Origin: Tethya wilhelma
Lineage: Eukaryota; Porifera; Demospongiae; Tethyida; Tethyidae
Length of the DNA stretch: 64,000 bases
NCBI GenBank assembly: GCA_964030475.1
Contig: CAXIPT010000049.1
Span: 1 to 64,000, forward strand
Reading direction: 5' to 3'
Shown: positions 1 to 13,023 of the stretch, piece by piece
Position numbering within the stretch: the first letter of the stretch is position 1
Layout of the letters: each line of letters starts with the position of its first letter
Translations under genes and position numbers: made by a program
The notes under the pieces: generated by a model
What the model saw: only the letters and a program-made list of their open reading frames with translations
The model's database searches: none
Told to the model about the DNA's origin: nothing

Positions 1-10
1 GACGAATGAC

Positions 11-58
11 GCAACATTCAGACAGCACAAGACCCACTTGACTTAAAGTTTTACTCAA

Positions 59-109
<51 letters not shown>

Positions 110-333
110 GTCTCGAGGTACCTGACAAAAGACTCAATATCTTCACAGGCTGCTGACGATGGACGCTTGCAACATCCAGACAGCACAAGACCCACTCGGC
201 TCAAAGCTTCACTCAATTCCTCTCTCTCTCGCACACATTCACATGCACACACACACACACACACACACTCACACACAGTCTCGGGGTACCTGATAAAACA
301 CACAACATCCAAACAGCACAAGACCCACTCAAG
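11..333. repeat. Tandem repeat with embedded (TC)n/(AC)n microsatellites
   Basis: A unit beginning with a GCAACATYCAGACAGCAC-like motif starts at 11, again at 169, and a third partial unit starts near 303 (CAACATCCAAACAGCAC). Each unit carries the motif AAGACCCACT, then a CT-rich run passing into a CA run, then a CAGTCTCGRGGTACCTGA-like tail. The spacing differs (158 and 134 bp) mainly because the microsatellite part differs in length. No coding function is suggested. Confidence 0.75.
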
Positions 334-1065
334 TCCCTATGCAGGTAAGGGTAAATTGTTTTGAACAACAGTCCCTTCAGTTCGTGTACAGATGCTGCTG
401 TTCCATTGAGATGGCTGAGCTGTACATGTCCTGCATATATGTTACTGAGGTATAAAACTGTTCAGTTTGTAAATAACTAGTTCAAATAAAACTTTCTTTC
501 AGGTTTTAGTAAGTGGACAGAGTTGTGCAAACAGCAGGACAACTTGGTTTGTGACAGTACAAGAAGATACAATGCCAGGTGAATATCTCAACAACTATTG
601 TATCCAACAGTTATTTACTGGTGTGATTATAATTCTTTACTACTTTACCTTCTACAGCTCCCCTTTACCACCAGAGAAGTACAAAGATTAGAAGCTAACC
701 TGTAACTTTCAAACTCTACTGTAGCTTTTTTTCTTGTTTCTTGCGTTCATGTTTCATTTTTTGTAAAGTTCAAAGTTTATTTGCAATTGATTACGTAAGA
801 ATAATAAATGAGCAAAATCACGGCAAAGCTGTCCTCGCTACAAAGATGGACTCTCCGTTGGAGAAAGAAGACTTAACCACAGTAGTAGGCAGAAAAAAAG
901 ACGTACACAGATGGTGTCTTACGGAAATAGACGGAGCCCATCTTTGAAGTCTGTCAATAATAGTCTCATTACGGACTTTCACGGTACTGTGAGACTGGCC
1001 GTCTTTTCACCGTATGTGCCACAAATACGGCTGAAAAGTGGTACCGTCTTTGATGCGCATTTTCC
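334..1065. other. Unique sequence, no gene recognised
   Basis: About 730 bases lying between the first tandem repeat and the start of the satellite. Only short open frames occur and none shows a known motif. A TTTCTTTCAG acceptor-like string sits near 495, but no exon can be supported around it. Confidence 0.5.
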
Positions 1066-1803
1066 CTGTGGAATGTTTCATGTGCTGAATAAAGTAAAAT
1101 TTCACAAAATTGTTTCTTTTGTGCGTTTTAAACGCAAAATAAACGATTAAAGCAAAAAGTGAACTTTTTGGTCTTAGAGAAAATTTTCTAAGTCCATAGT
1201 CACTCGATAAAACTAAGTTCTTTATGTCTATAGTGAGAAAACTTTGTTTTTCTCTAACAATGTTTTTTACACTAAGAGAATAATCCATGTGTGGAAAAAA
1301 ATAAAGCTTCACAAAAGTGTTTCTTTTGTGCTGAAAAGTGTTTTCAAGGCAAAATTTACGTTTTTTGCAAAAGTGTACTTTTTGGTCTTACAAAATTTTC
1401 TAATTCCCTAGTCACTCAAAAAAACAAAGTTCTTTATCTCTACAGTGAGAAAACTTTGTTTTCCACCAACAATGTTTTTACACAAAGAGAATGTTCCATG
1501 TGTTGAAAAAAGTAAAATTTCACAAAAGTGTGTCTTTTGTGCTGAAAACTGTTTTCAACGCAAAATAACGTTTTTACGAAAAAGTGAACTTTTTAGTCTT
1601 ACAAAATTTTCAAAATCCATTGTCACTCAAAAAACCTAAGTTCTTTATCTATTCCATTAGAAAACCTTGTTTTTCACAAAAAATGTTTTTACACAAAGAG
1701 AATGTTCCATGTGTTGAAGTTTCACAAAAGTGTTTCTTTTCTGCTTAAAAGTGTTTTCAACGCAAAATAAACGTTTTTAGCAAAAAGTGAACTTTTTATT
1801 CTT
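1066..1803 (+). repeat. Main satellite, block 1
   Basis: This is the first block of the window-dominating satellite. Diagnostic monomer words are TTCCATGTGTTGA, CACAAAAGTGTTTCTTTTGTG, TTAGAAAATTTTCTAA and CATAGTCACTC. Monomers recur about every 190-215 bp. This orientation is called plus here. The block breaks off into the non-satellite island that starts near 1804. Confidence 0.85.
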
Positions 1804-1846
1804 AGAATATAGTTGTCACAAATACTGTAATCTGATTGGTCAATCA

Positions 1847-1893
1847 CAGGTCTCTATTGAGCTTAGAGACCTGCAAAGCTCAATAGAGACCTG
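1847..1893. repeat. Perfect hairpin, 18-bp stem
   Basis: CAGGTCTCTATTGAGCTT at 1847-1864 is exactly complementary to 1876-1893, with an 11-base loop that itself contains GAGACCTG, so an alternative shorter hairpin is possible. It lies in the non-satellite island and may be the remnant of a foldback element. No terminator or regulatory role can be shown. Confidence 0.8.
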
Positions 1894-2260
1894 CAGGTCT
1901 TCTAAGTGCCTGAGGCAAACTGTATTATATTCAAACAATAATACTACCACTGGTTTTCTTGAAGAACCGTCCAGCTTGTTCAAGCGCTAGCAGGTCAGCT
2001 ATGTTAGCGCTGCGCTTTTAAAGTTTGACCTCTGAACTCATTTCAAAACCACTCCCACCTGGGTCAGCTGGCAACAAGAAGAAAAAGAGGGCTTGAAGAC
2101 TCGCCGTAAGTAGCTCGAGTATCTACGGAGGACAGGCCATAGCTTGACAAACTTGAAAATAAGCCAAAATGAATCTTTCAAGTCTACGTAACTTAGCTTG
2201 ACAAAGAGCGAACTTGGAACCAAGATGAATTTTCAACTGTATGTATCTATGGTAGCTAGA
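1894..2260. other. Non-satellite island, no gene recognised
   Basis: Sequence between the hairpin and the MITE. Open frames here are short and carry no recognisable motif. Base composition is less A/T-extreme than the flanking satellite. Confidence 0.5.
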
Positions 2261-2470
2261 TACCGTATAGCGGGAAATTTTCGTTGGTGCAAAATTTCGT
2301 ATAAACGCGCCAAAAGAAATTTTCGTAGTTTTAAATTTCGTATACGCGGCGCGCGTTCGTATACGCATAATGCGGAAGTTAAATTTTCGCAGTTTTAATT
2401 TTCATATATTCGAACGGCATACAAAAAATACAAAAATTTGCACCATACGAAAATTTCCCGCTATACGGTA
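2261..2470. mobile_element. MITE, CCGTATAGC-type ends, TA target site
   Basis: The left end TACCGTATAGCGGGAAATTT is mirrored by the right end ...AAATTTCCCGCTATACGGTA. The inverted repeat continues inward with one short offset, giving roughly 37-bp TIRs including TTGGTGCAAAATTT. Both ends are bordered by TA, which would be the target duplication if the element starts at CCGTATAGC. At 210 bp with no coding capacity it is a typical MITE. Two more elements with the same kind of ends lie near 43425 and 62542. Confidence 0.8.
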
Positions 2471-2555
2471 ATAGTTGCTCGGATATTTACAGCTATCCAA
2501 TAGAATTTCTTGTTCTGTTTTGTTGCTAGGGCCGTTAGGCCTATATTCTAAACCA

Positions 2556-2695
2556 GTTAGAGGCCTCGTCCAATGGTCTCTACGCTATTTAGAGGCCCTC
2601 AGGCTCTTAGTAGCGCCCTCGCTACGCTCGGGACGCTACAGCCTCGGGCCTTCGGGCCTCTAAATAGCGTAGAGACCTTGGACTCGTCCTCTAAC
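2556..2695. repeat. Long imperfect foldback (arms ~42 bp)
   Basis: The arm at 2556-2598 (GTTAGAGGCCTCG... to ...TTTAGAGGCCC) pairs with 2654-2695 (GGGCCTCTAAATAGCG... to ...CCTCTAAC). A smaller GC-rich hairpin built on TAGCG/CGCTA lies in the loop. The satellite resumes about eight bases later. Probably a foldback MITE, since no coding frame is present. Confidence 0.7.
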
Positions 2696-4282
2696 TATTA
2701 TTTAGAAAATTTTCTAAGTCCATAGTCTCTCAAAAAAACTAAGTTCTTCATCTATACCGTGAGAAAACTTTGTTTTTCAAAAACTGTTTTTTACACCAAG
2801 AGAATGTTCCATCTGTTAAAAACAGTAAAGTTTACCAAAAGCGTTTCTTTTGTGCTGAAATGTTATCAACGCAAAATAAATGTTTTTAGCAAAAAGTGAA
2901 CTCCAAACTCCAACTCAAAATCCTTAGTAACTCAAAAAAACTAAGTTCTTTATCTATACTGGGAGAAAACTTTTGTTTTTCACCAACAATGTTTTTTACC
3001 AAGAGACTGTTACATGTGTTGAATAAAGTGAAATTTCACAAAATTGTTTCTTTTGTGCTTAAATGTGTTTTCAACGCAAAATAAACGATTAAAGCAAAAA
3101 GTGAACTTTTTGCTTTCTTAGAAAATTTTCTAAGTCCCTAGCCACTTCAAAAAACTAAGTTTTTTATCTACACCGTGATAAAGTTTCACAAAAGTGTTTC
3201 TTTTGCACTGAAAGCTGTAAAATAAACGTTTTTAGCAAAATGTGAACTTTTTGGTCTTACAAAATTTTCAAAATCCATAGTCACTCAAAAATTCTTTATC
3301 TATACCGTGAGATAACTTTATTTTTCACCAACAATGTTTTTTACCAAGAGAATCTTGCATGTGTTGAATAATCTAAAATTTCACAAAATTGTTTCTCTTG
3401 TGCTTAAAAGTGTTTTCAACACAAAATAAACGATTAAAGCAAAACGTGAACTTTTTGGTCTTAGAGAAAATTAACTAAGTCCATAGTCACTCAAAAAAAC
3501 TAAGTTCTTTTATCTATTCCGTGAGAAAACTTTGTTTTTCACCAACAATGTTTTTTAAAACAAGAGAATGTTCCATGTGTTGAATTAAGTAAAATTTCAC
3601 AAAAGTGTTTCTTTGCGCTGAAAATTGTTTTCAAGGCAAAATAAACGTTTTTTGCAAAAATTGTACTTTTTGGTCTTAAAAAATTTTCTAAGTCCTTAGT
3701 CACTCAAAGAAACAAAGTTCTTTATTTCTTCGGTGAGAAAACTTTGTTTTTCACCAACAATGTTTTTTACCAAGAGAATGTTGCATGTGATGAAAAAAGT
3801 AAATTTTACCAAAAGCGTTTCTTTTGTGCTGAAAAGTGTTTTCAAAGCAAAATAAACGTTTTTAGCAAAAGTGAACTTTTTGGTCTTAGAAAATTTTCTT
3901 AGTCCATAGTCATACAAAAAAACTAAGTTCTTCATCTCTACCGTGAGTTAACTTTGTTTTTCATCAACAATGTTTTTTACACCAAGAGAATGTTCCATGT
4001 GTTGAAAAAATTAAAACTTCACAAAAGTGTTTATTTTGTACTGAAAATATTTTTCAAAGCAAAATAAACGTTTTTTCAAAAACTGTACTTTCTGAAAAAA
4101 GTGTACTTTATGGTCTTAGAAAATTTTCTAAGTCCATAGTCACTCAAAAAAACAAAGTTCTTTATATCTACTGTAATAAAACTTTGTTTTTTTACTAACA
4201 ATGTTTTTTACACTACGAGGAAAATTTCACAAAATGAAAATTTCACAAAAGTGTTTCTTTCTTGCTTAAATGTGTTTTCACG

Positions 4283-6284
4283 GCAAAATAAACGTTTTGT
4301 GAAAAAAGAGTACTTTATGGTCTTAGAAAATTTTCTAAGTACATAGTAACTCAAAACAACTTTCTACCATGATAAAACTGTTTCTCACTAGCAATGTTTT
4401 TTATACCAACAAAATGTTCCATGTGTTGAAAAAAGTAAAGAATCACAAAAGTGTTTCTTTTGTGCTTATAAGTGCTTTAAAGGCAATATAAACGCTTAGT
4501 GTCCTTGATGGTCTTAGAAAATTTTCAAGGTTCATAGTCACACATAAAAACTAAATTCTTTATCTCTGCCATGAAAAACCTTTGTTTTTTACAAACAATG
4601 TTCTTTACACCAAGAAAATGTTCCATGTGTTGAGAAAAGTAAAATATCACATAAGTGTTTCTTTTTGGCTGAGAAAACTTAGTGTTTTCAAGGAAGAATA
4701 AACGCTTTTTACAAAAAGTGTACTTTATTGTCTTCAAAGTGTTTTTAAGGCAAAATAATCGTTTTGTGAAAAAAGTGTACTTTATGGTCTTAAAAAATTT
4801 TCTAAGTCCATAGTCACTCAATAACTCAATAACTCAAAGTTTTTTTATTTTTTCTGTGAAAAAACTTTGTTTTTACTAACAATATTTTTTAAGTAAAAGA
4901 ATGTTCCATGTATTGAAAATAGTAAAATTTCTTTAAAGTGTTTCTTTTGCGCTGAAAAGTGTTTTCAAAGCAAAAAAAAGGTTTTGTGTACTTTATGGTC
5001 TTAGAATTTTCTAAGTCCATAGTCACTCAAAACAACTAAATTCTTTATTTCTACCATGATAAAACTGTTTTTCACTAGCTATGTTTTTTATACCAAGAAA
5101 ATGTTCCATGTGTTGAAAAAAGTAAAGAATCACAAAAGTGTTTCTTTTGTGCTTAAAAGTGTTTTTAAGATAAAATAAACGTTTTCAGCAAAAAGTGTAC
5201 ATTATGGTCTTAGAAAATTTTCTAAGTACATAGTAACCAAAAAACAAAGTTATTCATCTCTTTATTCAAAAAACTTTTTTTTCACTAGCATTGTTTTTTA
5301 CGTCAAGAAAATGTTCCATGTGTTGAAAAAAGAAAAATATCACTAAAGTGTTTTGTTTTGTGTTAAAAAGTGTTTTCAAGGCAAAATAAACTTTTTCTGA
5401 AAAGAGTCTACTTTATTGTATTAAAAACTTTTTAAGTCAAAAGTCAATCATAAAAACTAAGTTCTTTATCTCTACCGTGAGGAAACTTTGTTTTTCACTA
5501 ATAATGTTTTTTACACCTACAGACTTTTTCATGTTTTGAAAAAAGTAATATTTCTCAAAAGTTTTTTTTTTGTTTTGAAGTGTTTTCAAAGTAAACTAAA
5601 CGTTTAGTGTACTTAATGTGTTAAAAAATTTTCTAAGCCCATAGTCACTCAAAAAAATTAACTTCTTTAACTCTACCATAAAAAAGCTTTCTTTTACGTA
5701 CTAACAATGTTTTTTTTACCAAGAAAATGTTCCATGTGTTGAAAATAGTAAAATTTCTCAAAAGTGTTTCTTTTGAGCTGAAAAGTGTTTTCAAAGAAAA
5801 ATAAACGTTTTTTGCTAAAAGAGTACTTTATGGTCTTAAAAAACTTTGTAAGTCCATTGTCATTCAAAAACACTAAACTCTTTATCTCTACAGTGAAAAA
5901 AATTTGTTCTTTTAATAACAATGTTATCTACGCAAACACAATGTTCCATGTGTTGCAAAAAGTAAAATTTCACAACAGTGTTTCGTTTGTGCTGAAAAGT
6001 GTTTTCAAGGCAAAATAAACGTTTTGTGAAAAAAGTGTACTTTATGATCTTTAAAAATTTTCTAAGTCAAAAGTCAATCAAAAAAACTAAGTTCTTTATC
6101 TCTACAGTAAGAAAACTTTGTTTTCCACAAACAATATTTTTTACACCTACAGAATGTTTCATGTGTTGAAAAAAGTAAAATTTCTCAAAAGTTTTTCTTT
6201 TGTGTTGAAAAGTGTTTTCAAAGAAAACTAAACATTTAGTGTACTAAATGGAAATTTTCTAAGTCCATAGTCACTCAAAAAACA
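4283..6284 (+). repeat. Higher-order repeat, copy A (~2 kb)
   Basis: This segment of about ten monomers is nearly identical, base for base, to 10858-12859 at a constant offset of 6575. Shared oddities include a short monomer carrying TATAAACGCTTAGTG, one containing TCAATAACTCAATAACTC, and one with AACAATGTTATCTACGCAAA. Similarity drops abruptly at both ends, so this is a block duplication within the array. Confidence 0.85.
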
Positions 6285-9200
6285 AAGTTCTTTATCTTTA
6301 TCTTTGCCAAGCAAAATAAAGGTTTTGTGTACTTTATTGTCTTAGAAAATTTTCTAAGTCCATAGTCACTCAATAAAACTTAGTTCTTTTTCTCTGCAAT
6401 GAAAAAACATTGTTTTTTGCTAACAATGTTCTTTACACCATGAGAATGTTCCATGTGTTTAAAACAGTTGTTTTTTACAAAAGTTTTTCTTTTGTGAAGA
6501 AAAATGTTTTCAAGCAAAAATAAACGTTTTTTGGAAGTATTGTATTACATTGCCTTAAAAAATTTTTTAAGTCCATAGTCGTTTAAAAAAACGAAGTTCT
6601 TTATCTCTACCGTGAGAAAACTTTGTTTTTATCTAACAATGTTTTTTACACCAAAAGAATGTTCAAAGTGTTAAGAAAAGTAAAATATCACAAAAGTGTT
6701 TCTTTTGTGCTGAAAAGTGTTTTGGAGCAAAAATAAACGTTTTTTGTAAATAGTGTACTTTATGGTCTTAGAAAATTTTCTAAGTACATAGAAACCAAAA
6801 AACTAAAATTTTTCCCTATCGTGAGAAAATTTTATTTTCACAAGCAATGTTTTTTACACCAAGAAAACGTTCCATGTGTTGAAAAAGGTAAAATTTCACA
6901 AATGTGTTTCTTTTGTGATGAAAAGCGTTTTCAAGACAAAATAAACATCTTGCGTACTTCACGCTCTTAGAAACGTTTCTAAGTCCATAGTCACTCAAAA
7001 AAACAAAGTTCTTTATTTATACCGTGAAAAAACTTTGATTTTTACTAACAATGTTAGTACAATGTTTCATATGTTGAGAAAAAAAAAATATCACAAAAGT
7101 GTTTCTTTTGTCTTGAAAAGTGTTTTTAAGACAATATAAACTTTTTTTGCAAAAACTGAACTTTATGGTCTTAGAAAATTTTCTAAGTTTTTAGTCACTC
7201 AAAAAAACTAAGTTCTTTATCTATTCGGCGAAAAAACTAATAATGTCTTTTACACCAAGAGAATGTTCCATGTGTTGAAAATAGGAAAATTTTTCAAAAG
7301 TGTTTCTTTTGAGCTGAAAACAATTTTCAAAGATAAATAAAGGTTTTTTGTAAAAAGTGTACTTTATGGTCTTAGAAAATTTTCTAAGTACATAGTAGCC
7401 AAAAAAGTAAGTTATTTTTCTCTACCGTCAGAAAACTTTGTTTTCACTAGCATTGTTTTTAACACCAAGAAACTGTTCCATGTGTTGAGAATTTTATAAG
7501 ACCATAAAGTACACTTTTTACAAAAAAAGTTTATTTTGCCGTGAAAACACATTTCAGCACAAAAATAACTTTTGTGAAATTTTTCTTTTTTCAAAGTGTA
7601 TAGTCACTTCAAAAATTAAGTTCTTTATCTCTACAGTGAGAAAACTTTGTTTTTCTCTTAAAATGTTTTTTACACCAAGAAAATGTTCCATGATTTGAGA
7701 AAATAAAAAAACACAAAAGTGTTTATTTTGTGCTGAAAAGGGTTTTGAATGAAAAATAAAAGTTTTATGCAAAACTTATATTCAAATTCCATAGTCCGTC
7801 AAAAACACTAGGTTCTTTATGTATACCGAGAAAAAACTTTGCGTTTTTCTAACAATCTTTTTTACACCAATAGAATGTTCCATGTTTTGAGAGAAGTAAA
7901 ATATCACAAAAGTGTTTCTTTTGTCCTGAAAAGTGTTTTTAAGACAAAATAAACGTTTTTTGAAAAAAGTGTATTTTATGGTCTGAGAAAATTTTCTAAG
8001 TCCATAGTCACTCAAAACTCTAAGTTCTTAATCTTTGCCATAAAAAAACCATGTTTTTTTTTAACAACAATGTTTCTTACACCAATCAAATGTTCCATGT
8101 GTTGAGCAAAGTAAAATATCACAAAGGTGTTTTTTTGTGCTGAAAAGTGTTTTCAAGGCAAAATTAGCGTTTTTTGCAAAAAGTGTATTTTATGGTCTTA
8201 GAAAATTTTCTAAGTCCATAGTCACACAAAAACACTGTTTTTTATATCTACCGTGAAAAAACTTTGCTTTTTACTAACAATGTTTTTTACACCAATAGAA
8301 TGTTCCATGTGTTAAGAAAAGCAAAATATCACAAAAGTGTTTATTTTGTGCTAAAAAGTGTTTTTAAGACTAAATAAACTTTTTTTGCACAAAGTGTACT
8401 TTATGGTCTTATAAAATTTTTTAAGTCCATATTTACTCAAAAACACTAAGTTCGTTATCTCTTTCGTGAAAAAACTTTGTTTTTTGGCAACAATTTTTTT
8501 TTACAAGAGAATGTTCCATGTGTTGAAAATAGTAAAATTTCTCAAAAGTGTTTTTTTTGAGCTGAAAAGTTTTTTCAAAGCAAAATAAGGGTTTTGTGTA
8601 CTTTATGGTCTTAGAAAATTTTCTAAGTCTTTTGTCACTCAAAAACACTAAGTTCTTTATCTCTTCGATGAAAAAACTTTGTTCTTTACTAATAATGTTT
8701 TGTACACTAAGAGAATGTTCCATGTGTTAAAAAAAAAAAAATTTCACAAAAGTGTTTCTTTTGTGCTGAAATGTGTTTTCACGGCAAAATATACGTTTTT
8801 TGTAAAAAGAGTACTTTATGGTCTTAAAAAGTTTTCAAAGTGTATAGTCACTTCAAAAAATTAAGTTCTTTATCTTTACCGTGAAAAAACTTTTTTTTTT
8901 CACCAAAAATATTTTTTACACCAAGAGAATGTTCCATGTGTTGAGAAAAATAAAATAACACAAAAGTGTTTATTTTGTCCTGAAAAGTGTTTTTTAAAAA
9001 AAAATTAACGTTTTTTGTAAAAAGTGTACTTTATTGTCTTAGAAAAGTTTCTAAGTCTATAGTCACTCAAAAAAACTAAGTTCTTCATTCATACTTAGAA
9101 ACACCTTTGCTTTTTACTAACAATGTTAATACAATGTTCCGTATGTTGAGAAAAGTAAAATATCACAAATGTGTTTCTTTTGTCTTGAAAAGTGTTTTCA

Positions 9201-10857
9201 ATGCAAAATAAATGTTTTTTGCAAAATGTATATTCAAAGTCCATAGTCCATCAAAAACACTAAGTTTTTTTATCTCTTTCGTGAGAAAACTTCGTTTTTT
9301 ACTATCAATGTTTTTTACACCAAGAGAATGATCCATGTGTTGAGAAAAGTAAAATATCACAAAAGTGCTTCTTTTTTGCTAAAAAATGTTTTCAAGGCAA
9401 AATAAACTTTTTCTGAAAAGAATCTACTTTATGGACTTAGAAAACTTTCTAAGTACATAGTAACTCAAAAGAACTAAGTTTATTTATCTCTACCATTAGA
9501 AAACTTTGTTTTCACTAGCATTGTTTTTTACACCAAGATAATGTTCCATGTGTTGAAAAAAGAAAAATTTCTCAAAAGTGTTTCTTTTCTCCTGAAATGT
9601 GTTTTCACGGCAAAGTAACCTTTTTTTGTAAAAAGTGTACTTTATGGTCTTACAAAATTTTCAAAGAGTACTGTCACTTCAAAAATTAAGTTCTTTATCT
9701 CTACAGTGAGAAAACTTTGTTTTTCACCAAAAATGTTTTTTACTCCGAAAAAATGTTCCCGGTGTTGAGAAAATACAATAACACAAAAGTGTTTCTTTTG
9801 TGCTGAAAAGGGTTTTCAATGCAAAATAAACGTTCTTTGCAAAATGAATATTAAAAGTCCTTAGTCACACAAAGCACTAAGTTTTTTATATCTACTGTGA
9901 AAAAACTTTGCTTTTTACTAACAATGTTTTTTACACCAATCAAATGTTCCATGTTTTAGGAGAAGTAAACTATCACAAAAGTGTTTCTTTTGTCCTAAAA
10001 AGTGTTTTTAAGACAAAACAAACGTTTTTTGCAAAAAGTTTACTTTATGGTCTTAGAAAATTTTCTAAGTCCATACTCACTAAAAACCACTAAGTTTTAA
10101 TCTTTTCAGTGAAAAGACTTTTTTTTTAACAATGTTTTTTTTACAAAGAGAATGTTCCATGTGTTAATATAGTAAAATTTCTCAAAAGTTATTCTTTTGA
10201 GCTGAAAAGTGTTTTTAAAAAAAATAAACGTTTTTTTTCAAAAAATGTACTTTATGGTCTTAGAAAATTTATTAAGTACTTAGTCACTCGATAACACTAA
10301 GTTCTTTATCTCTACTTTAAAAAAATTGTTTTCTTACGAACAATGTTTTCTTTACAAATACAATGTTCCATGTGTTGCAAAATAGAAAACTTTGCAACAG
10401 CGGTTCTTTTGTGCTGAAAAGTGTTTTCAAAGAAAAATAAGCGTTTTTTGCAAAAAGTGTACTTAATGGTCTTAGAAAATTTTCCAAGTCCATAGTCACT
10501 CAAAAATACTAAGTTCATTATATCTACCGTGAAAAAACTTAACTTTTTACTAACAATCTTTTTTACACCAATAGAATGTTCCATGTGTTGAGAAAAATAA
10601 AATATCACAAGTGTTTCTTTTGTTCTGAAAAGTGTTTTTAAGACAAAATACACGTTTTGTCTTAAAACGTGTAATTTATGGTCTTAGAAAATATTATAAG
10701 GCCATAATCACTAAAAAAAACTAAATTCTTTACTCTCTTCTATGAGAAAACTTCGTTTTTTACTAACAGTGTTTTTTACACTAGGAAAATGATCCATGTG
10801 TTGAGAAAAGTAAAATATCAACAAAGTGTTTCTTTTGTTCTAAAACGTGTTTTAAAG

Positions 10858-12859
10858 AAAGAATAAACGTTTTGTGAAAAAAGAGAACTTTATGGTCTTA
10901 GAAAATTTTCTAAGTACATAGTAAATCAAAACAACTTTCTACCATGATAAAACTGTTTCTCACTAGCAATGTTTTTTATACCAAGAAAATGTTCCATGCG
11001 TTGAAAAAAGTAAAGAATCACAAAAGTGTTTCTTTTGTGCTTATAAGTGCTTTAAAGGCAATATAAACGCTTAGTGTCCTTGATGGTCTTAGAAAATTTT
11101 CAAGGTTCATAGTCACACATAAAAACTAAATTCTTTATCTCTGCCATGAAAAAGCTTTGTTTTTTACAAACAATGTTTTTTACACCAAGAAAATGTTCCA
11201 TGTGTTGAGAAAAGTAAAATATCACATAAGTGTTTCGTTTGGGCTGAGAAAACTTAGTGTTTTCAAGGAAGAATAAACGCTTTTTACAAAAAGTGTACTT
11301 TATTGTCTTCAAAGTGTTTTCAAGGCAAAATAATCGTTTTGTGAAAAAAGTGTACTTTATGGTCTTAAAAAATTTTCTAAGTCCATAGTCACTCAATAAC
11401 TCAATAACTCAAAGTTTTTTTATTTTTTCTGTGAAAAAACTTTGTTTTTACTAACAATATTTTTTAAGTAAAAGAATGTTCCATGTATTGAAAATAGTAA
11501 AATTTCTTTAAAGTGTTTCTTTTGTGCTGAAAAGTGTTTTCAAAGCAAAAAAAAGGTTTTGTGTACTTTATGGTCTTAGAATTTTCTAAGTCCATAGTCA
11601 CTCAAAACAACTAAATTCTTTATTTCTACCATGATAAAACTGTTTTTCACTAGCTATGTTTTTTATACCAAGAAAATGTTCCATGTGTTGAAAAAAGTAA
11701 AGAATCACAAAAGTGTTTCTTTTGTGCTTAAAAGTGTTTTTAAGACAAAATAAACGTTTTTAGCAAAAAGTGTACTTTATGGTCTTAGAAAATTTTCTAA
11801 GTACATAGTAACCAAAAAACAAAGTTATTCATCTCTTTATTCAAAAAACTTTTTTTTCACTAGCATTGTTTTTTACGTCAAGAAAATGTTCCATGTGTTG
11901 AAAAAAGAAAAATATCACTAAAGTGTTTTGTTTTGTGTTAAAAAGTATTTTCAAGGCAAAATAAACTTTTTCTGAAAAGAGTCTACTTTATTGTATTAAA
12001 AACTTTTTAAGTCAAAAGTCAATCATAAAAACTAAGTTCTTTATCTCTACCGTGAGGAAACTTTGTTTTTCACTAATAATGTTTTTTACACCTACAGACT
12101 TTTTCATGTTTTGAAAAAAGTAATATTTCTCAAAAGTTTTTCTTTTGTTTTGAAGTGTTTTCAAAGCAAACTAAACGTTTAGTGTACTTAATGTGTTAAA
12201 AAATTTTCTAAGCCCATAGTCACTCAAAAAAATTAACTTCTTTAACTCTACCATAAAAAAGCTTTCTTTTACGTACTAACAATGTTTTTTTTACCAAGAA
12301 AATGTTCCATGTGTTGAAAATAGTAAAATTTCTCAAAAGTGTTTCTTTTGAGCTGAAAAGTGTTTTCAAAGAAAAATAAACGTTTTTTGCTAAAAGAGTA
12401 CTTTATGGTCTTAAAAAACTTTCTAAGTCCATTGTCATTCAAAAACACTAAACTCTTTATCTCTACAGTGAAAAAAATTTGTTCTTTTAATAACAATGTT
12501 ATCTACGCAAACACAATGTTCCATGTGTTGCAAAAAGTAAAATTTCACAACAGTGTTTCGTTTGTGCTGAAAAGTGTTTTCAAGGCAAAATAAACGTTTT
12601 GTGAAAAAAGTGTACTTTATGATCTTTAAAAATTTTCTAAGTCAAAAGTCAATCAAAAAAACTAAGTTCTTTATCTCTACCGTAAGAAAACTTTGTTTTC
12701 CACAAACAATATTTTTTACACCTACAGAATGTTTCATGTGTTGAAAAATGTAAAATTTCTCAAAAGTTTTTCTTTTGTGTTGAAAAGTGTTTTCAAAGAA
12801 AACTAAACGTTTAGTGTACTTAATGGAAATTTTCTAAGTCCATAGTCACTCAAAAATAC
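10858..12859 (+). repeat. Higher-order repeat, copy B (~2 kb)
   Basis: Second copy of the 4283-6284 block with only scattered substitutions seen by eye (for example ACCAACAAAATG against ACCAAGAAAATG). A more diverged version in reverse orientation is recognisable between about 37880 and 40690, interrupted by extra monomers. Confidence 0.85.
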
Positions 12860-13023
12860 TAATTTCTTTATATGTACCGTGAAAAAACTTTACTTTTTAC
12901 TAACTTTTTTTGCACCAATAGAATGTTCCATGTGTTGAGAAAAATAAAAATTCACATAAGTGTTTCTTTTGTCCTGAAATATGTTTTTAAGACAAAAGAA
13001 ACGTTTTTTGCAAAAAGTGTATT

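Noticed and set aside
1847..1893. Rho-independent terminator
   Set aside because: A strong hairpin, but the context is eukaryotic, no T-run follows and no gene ends there.
4525..4821. Family of small Lys/Phe-rich proteins encoded throughout the satellite
   Set aside because: Dozens of open frames of 60-167 codons give the same peptide because the monomer is repeated and its length is near a multiple of three. Starts, stops and indels are not conserved and no splice or promoter logic exists.
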